From Puniceicoccaceae bacterium (lineage in GTDB: Bacteria > Verrucomicrobiota > Verrucomicrobiia > Opitutales > Coraliomargaritaceae): DNA of 6,440 nucleotides. The stretch covers positions 1 through 6,440 of the forward strand of contig PXBU01000117.1 of the NCBI GenBank assembly GCA_003566795.1. The letters are read 5' to 3'. Position numbers and translations under genes: made by a program. The notes under the pieces were generated by a model that was not told where the DNA came from, made no database searches, and saw nothing but the letters and a program-made list of their open reading frames with translations. Position 1 is the first letter of the stretch. Each line of letters opens with the position of its first letter. Positions 5,593 through 6,440 of this stretch are shown piece after piece.

Positions 5593-6440
5593 ATGCCCTT
5601 TCTCCTCATAACCACTCTGATCTGGGCCTTTTCCTTTGGGCTGATCGGCAACGTGCTGTATGGCCTGGACCCGCTGATGGTGGGCGCGGCACGCATGCTC
5701 GTAGCCCTGCTGATCTTCTTACCCCTGCTGCGCCCGCGCCGGGTTTCGGTGAGTGCGCGCTACCAACTGGCGGCGATCGGTGCCGTGCAGTTTGGGGTGA
5801 TGTATCTCTGCTATATGTCAGCCTTCCGCTACCTCCCGTCACACCAGGTCGCGCTGTTTTCGGTGCTGACACCCGTCTATGTGGTACTGATCCACGACCT
5901 GCGGCAGCGTCGTTTCCATCCGCGCTATCTGCTGGCCGCAGTGCTCTCGGTCTGCGGAGCGGCGGCGATCAAAGCCCAAGGCGGACCTGCCGGCTCGATT
6001 TGGATCGGCTTCCTGCTAATGCAACTCTCCGGCCTCGCCTTCGCCTTCGGCCAGGTAGCCTATCGGGATTGGAAACGCGCGCACCCAGCCACCCGCGACA
6101 GCGAGATCTTTGGCTTCCTCTACGCGGGTGGGGCCCTGGCCGCATTGCTCGCTGCACTGCTATTCACGCCCGCGCCCGGCGACTTTCTTACCGTCAGTAC
6201 GACGCAGCTGGGAGTGATCCTCTACCTGGGCATCGTCGCTTCGGGACTAGGCTTTTTTCTCTGGAACAAAGGCGCGGCACAGTGCAGCCCCGGCGCCCTG
6301 GCAGCGAGCAACAACCTGGTGGTGCCCACGGCCATGTTCGCCTCACTCTTCATCTTCGGCGAGATCGACGACGCTGCAGCCACCGAACTGACACGGCTGC
6401 TCATCGGCACCACCCTGATCGGCACCGCCGTGTGGATCGG
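5593..6440 (+). CDS. EamA/DMT-family inner-membrane transporter, 3' end cut by window
   Basis: The frame stays open to the window end, giving 282 complete codons; family members are usually about 290-310 residues, so only the end of the last helix is probably missing. Two EamA repeats of five helices are seen, about 1-128 and 136-282. The first has LLITTLIWAFSFGLIG at the N-terminus and FSVLTPVYVVLI at 89-100. The second repeats the theme with AFAFGQVAY (149-157), LYLGIVASGLGFFLWNKG (210-227) and NNLVVPTAMFASLFIFGE (240-257). It resembles the carboxylate/amino acid/amine group of drug/metabolite transporters, which mostly export small metabolites. The start is three bases after the receptor stop and in the same frame, without its own Shine-Dalgarno motif, so reinitiation coupling is likely. 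The substrate is not readable from sequence. Confidence 0.92.
   Translation, partial: MPFLLITTLIWAFSFGLIGNVLYGLDPLMVGAARMLVALLIFLPLLRPRRVSVSARYQLAAIGAVQFGVMYLCYMSAFRYLPSHQVALFSVLTPVYVVLIHDLRQRRFHPRYLLAAVLSVCGAAAIKAQGGPAGSIWIGFLLMQLSGLAFAFGQVAYRDWKRAHPATRDSEIFGFLYAGGALAALLAALLFTPAPGDFLTVSTTQLGVILYLGIVASGLGFFLWNKGAAQCSPGALAASNNLVVPTAMFASLFIFGEIDDAAATELTRLLIGTTLIGTAVWI

Noticed and set aside
5606..6425. Minus-strand ORFs opposite the EamA gene
   Set aside because: They are arginine- and proline-rich shadow frames of a GC-rich gene; the plus strand encodes a clear ten-helix transporter.
1..6440. CRISPR array, tRNA or rRNA gene
   Set aside because: No regularly spaced direct repeats, cloverleaf with a CCA end, or rRNA segments were seen on either strand.

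Overview
The window reads as a chromosomal segment of a Gram-negative bacterium. A TonB-dependent outer-membrane receptor with a C-terminal aromatic residue requires an outer membrane. The short (197-residue) elongation factor Ts, the mostly Shine-Dalgarno-less starts and the overall protein flavour fit a Verrucomicrobiota/Opitutales-like (PVC) organism. That placement is from memory of family features, is not computed, and should be treated as tentative.

Layout. (1) Positions 1-~900 are an accessory patch. It holds the 3' end of a Phd/YefM-like antitoxin gene overlapping a complete RelE-type toxin gene. A long nested inverted repeat then begins in the last codon of the toxin gene. Next comes about 250 bases of non-coding sequence that, read on the minus strand, resembles group II intron RNA (domain I) without an intron-encoded protein. 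Last is an orphan C-terminal fragment of a HicB-like antitoxin. (2) Positions 903-2437 (minus strand) are core translation genes, rpsB then tsf, closed by a very strong intrinsic terminator. pyrH and frr, which often follow tsf, are not there. (3) Positions 2438-2669 hold the rpsB leader and promoter region, with two hairpins. (4) Positions 2670-3593 (minus) encode a cation diffusion facilitator. (5) Positions 3594-3714 form an AT-rich divergent promoter region. (6) Positions 3715-6440 (plus) are a two-gene unit: a TonB-dependent receptor and, after a three-base gap, an EamA/DMT-family inner-membrane transporter that runs off the right edge.

How the genes work together. rpsB-tsf is a translation operon, probably feedback-regulated by S2 through its leader. 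The receptor and the EamA protein are almost certainly co-transcribed, and suggest linked traffic of one small molecule across the outer and inner membranes. With a divergent metal-efflux-type transporter next door, metal or metallophore handling is a reasonable but unproven idea. The left end is a decayed zone of toxin-antitoxin genes and a possible retroelement remnant abutting a housekeeping operon. No complete new system is demonstrable here. The strongest leads are the structured non-coding block at 401-678 and the receptor/EamA pair.
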